Source: Petrolisthes cinctipes (lineage: Eukaryota > Arthropoda > Malacostraca > Decapoda > Porcellanidae). From it: a stretch of 64,000 nt of DNA. A model generated the notes under the pieces. The model was not told the DNA's origin. It was given only the letters and a program-made list of their open reading frames with translations, and made no database searches. Position 1 is the first letter of the stretch. Each line of letters begins with the position of its first letter. The stretch spans positions 1,236,001-1,300,000 of the forward strand of contig JAWQEG010000292.1 of NCBI GenBank assembly GCA_033782935.1. Direction: 5' to 3'. This document shows, one piece after another, positions 62,166-64,000 of the stretch. The position numbers and the translations under genes are program-made.

Positions 62166-64000
62166 AAAACACCCGAAAATTCGATATTTAGAGGTCCGAT
62201 AAGCGATCTGTACATGCCTACTACGTGTTAGAGTATTTTCAAAATACATGCTCAAAACATACTGAAAATCGATCTTTTAGGTGCACAAAAGTCGATATGT
62301 GCATGCATCTTCAGTACCCGTTTATATCTCAAATTCAGGATCAAAACACCCGAAAATTCAATATTTTGGGGTCCCAGAAGCAATCTGTACATGCCTACTC
62401 AGTGTTAGAGTATTTTCAAAATACAGGCCCAAAACATGCTGAAAATCGATATTTTAGATGCCCAAAGTCAATATGTGCATGTATCTTCTGTACCCGTTTA
62501 TATCTCAAATTCAGGCTCAAAACACCCGAAAATTCAATATTTTGGGGTCCCAGAAGCAATCTGTACATGCCTACACAGTGCTAGAATATTTTCAAAATAT
62601 AGGCTAAAAACATGCTAAAAATCGACATTTTAGGTGCCAAAAAATCGATATCTCAAATTCAGTCCCAAAACACCAGAAAATTCGATATTTAGAGGTCCCA
62701 GAAGGTATCTGTACATGCCTACTCCGTGTTAGAGTATTTTCAAAATACAGGCCAAAAACATACTGAAAATCGATCTTTTAGGTGCCCAAAAGTCGATATG
62801 TGCATGCATCTTCTGTACCCGTTTATATCTCAAATTCAGTCCCAAAACACCCGAAAATTCGATATTTAGAGGTCCCAGAAGGTATCTGTACATGCCTACT
62901 CCGTGTTAGAGTATTTTCAAAATACAGGCCAAAAACATACTGAAAATCGATCTTTTAAGTGCCCAAAAGTCGATATGTGCATGCATCTTTTGTACCCGTT
63001 TATATCTCAAATTCTGGCCCTAAACACCCGAAAATTCGATATTTTGGGGTCCCAGAAGCGATCTGTACATCCCTACTCCGTGTTAGAGTATTTTCAAAAT
63101 TCTAGCCCAAAACATGCTGAAAATCGATATTTTTGGTGCCCAAAGTCAATATGTGCATGTATCTTCTGTACCCGTTTATATCTCAAATTCAGGCTCAAAA
63201 CATCCGAAAATTCAATATTTTGGGGTCCCAGAAGCAATCTGAACAGTGCTAGAATATTTTCAAAATATAGGCTAAAAACATGCTAAAAATCGATCTTTTA
63301 GGTGCCAAAAAGTCGATATCTCAAATTCAGTCCCAAAACACCCAAAAATTCGATATTTAGGGGTCCTATGCCTGTACATGCCTACTCCGTGTTAGAGTAT
63401 TTTCAAAATACATGCTCAAAACATACTGAAAATCGATCTTTTAGGTGCACAAAAGTCGATATGTGCATGCATCTTCAGTACCCGTTTATATCTCAAATTC
63501 AGGCTCAAAACACCCGAAAATTCAATATTTTGGGGTCCCAGAAGCAATCTGTACATGCCTACTCAGTGTTAGAGTATTTTCAAAATACAGGCCCAAAACA
63601 TGCTAAAAATCGATATTTTAGATGCCCAAAGTCAATTTGTGCATGTATCTTCTGTACCCGTTTATATCTCAAATTCAGGCTCAAAACACCCGAAAATTCA
63701 ATATTTTGGGGTCCCAGAAGCAATCTGTACATGCCTCCACAGTGCTAGAATATTTTCAAAATATAGGCTAAAAACATGCTAAAAATCGACATTTTAGGTG
63801 CCAAAAAATCGATATCTCAAATTCAGTCCCAAAACACCCGAAAATTCGATATTTAGAGGTCCCAGAAGGTATCTGTACATGCCTACTCCGTGTTAGAGTA
63901 TTTTCAAAATACAGGCCAAAAACATACTGAAAATCGATTTTTTAGGTGCCCAAAAGTCGATATGTGCATGCATCTTCTGTACCCGTTTATATCTCAAATT
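62166..64000 (+). repeat. Terminal trimers, partial third unit
   Basis: The segment continues the same local family: ctacgtg, ggatcaaaacaccc, then gatcttttaagtgccc (about 62951), the ctgaacagtgctag deletion (about 63239) and the tcctatgcc marker at 63364. An additional A monomer near 62670-62840 ends with the C-type tail attcagtccc, so A is followed by A. The unit is thus 2806 bp from marker to marker rather than 2629. Confidence 0.8.

Larger units (their letters stand above)
49421..64000 (+). repeat. Higher-order satellite array, right part
   Basis: The same satellite continues in the same orientation and register after the SINE; the B monomer cut at 49095 resumes at 49421. This stretch is less regular than the left part. 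Two-monomer units that join the start of A to the end of B recur (near 50056, 50842 and 51657), as do B/A chimeras and local tandem duplications. The last base of the window lies inside an A monomer, so the array runs on beyond it. No gene or non-satellite sequence is visible after 49420. Confidence 0.97.

Noticed and set aside
52..63782. About two hundred repeated open reading frames of 60-155 codons with near-identical peptides
   Set aside because: They follow the repeat period: 501 and 177 are divisible by three, so an open frame in one trimer stays open in most. Many start at gtg rather than atg, they overlap in different frames and on both strands, and there is no domain, splice pattern or promoter. 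A codon-substitution test across copies that showed purifying selection in one frame would reopen the question.
1..64000. CRISPR array
   Set aside because: The repeats are regular, but no unique spacers lie between short repeats; the whole period is conserved, as in satellite DNA.
1..64000. Inverted repeats or head-to-head monomers
   Set aside because: I looked for monomers on the minus strand by their landmarks and found none. Minus-strand open frames are antisense readings of the same plus-oriented monomers.
1..64000. Telomere repeats, rDNA spacer or a second transposon
   Set aside because: No telomere-like short repeat, rRNA segment, terminal inverted repeat or reverse-transcriptase-like sequence is visible outside the one 325-bp insert.

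Overview
The window is satellite DNA from end to end, interrupted once by a short retroposon. No protein-coding gene, rRNA gene or functional tRNA gene is supported. The single insert (49096-49420, minus strand) has an RNA polymerase III split promoter and looks like a tRNA-derived SINE. Together with nucleosome-sized monomers in a higher-order array, this points to a eukaryotic nuclear genome, probably an animal, and to centromeric or pericentromeric heterochromatin. I cannot name the species or the repeat family.

The repeat is built in nested levels. The oldest visible unit is about 88 bp. Two diverged 88-bp halves make a monomer of 176-177 bp. Three monomers, A (177 bp), B (176 bp) and C (148 bp, carrying a 29-bp internal deletion), make a 501-bp trimer. 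Two diverged trimer versions (I and II) alternate to give a hexameric higher-order repeat of about 1002 bp, best seen at 18958-19959. All copies run in the same orientation.

Region by region: 1-2976 is a tandem pair of 1.49-kb I-II-I blocks. 2977-10612 (block P) and about 10613-21743 (block Q) form a super-repeat of roughly 19 kb. P returns at 21773-29408 (offset 18796) and again as an immediate 5410-bp tandem duplication (29409 to about 34838). A mosaic seam (about 34839-35621) leads into a second Q copy (35622-46166). The net length differences between the two super-repeats are fully explained by five discrete indels. From 46167 to the end the array is more irregular. It contains the SINE, several dimeric and chimeric monomers, a 502-bp tandem pair (53413-54416) and a 2629-bp near-identical tandem duplication (56908-62165).

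The array therefore records repeated unequal exchange and local conversion at scales from one half-monomer to tens of kilobases. Open reading frames of about 60-150 codons recur throughout, but they are a by-product of a 501-bp (divisible by three) period and are not annotated as genes. The main biological interest is the hierarchy itself, a dyad symmetry kept between monomer types by paired changes, and the isolated SINE.
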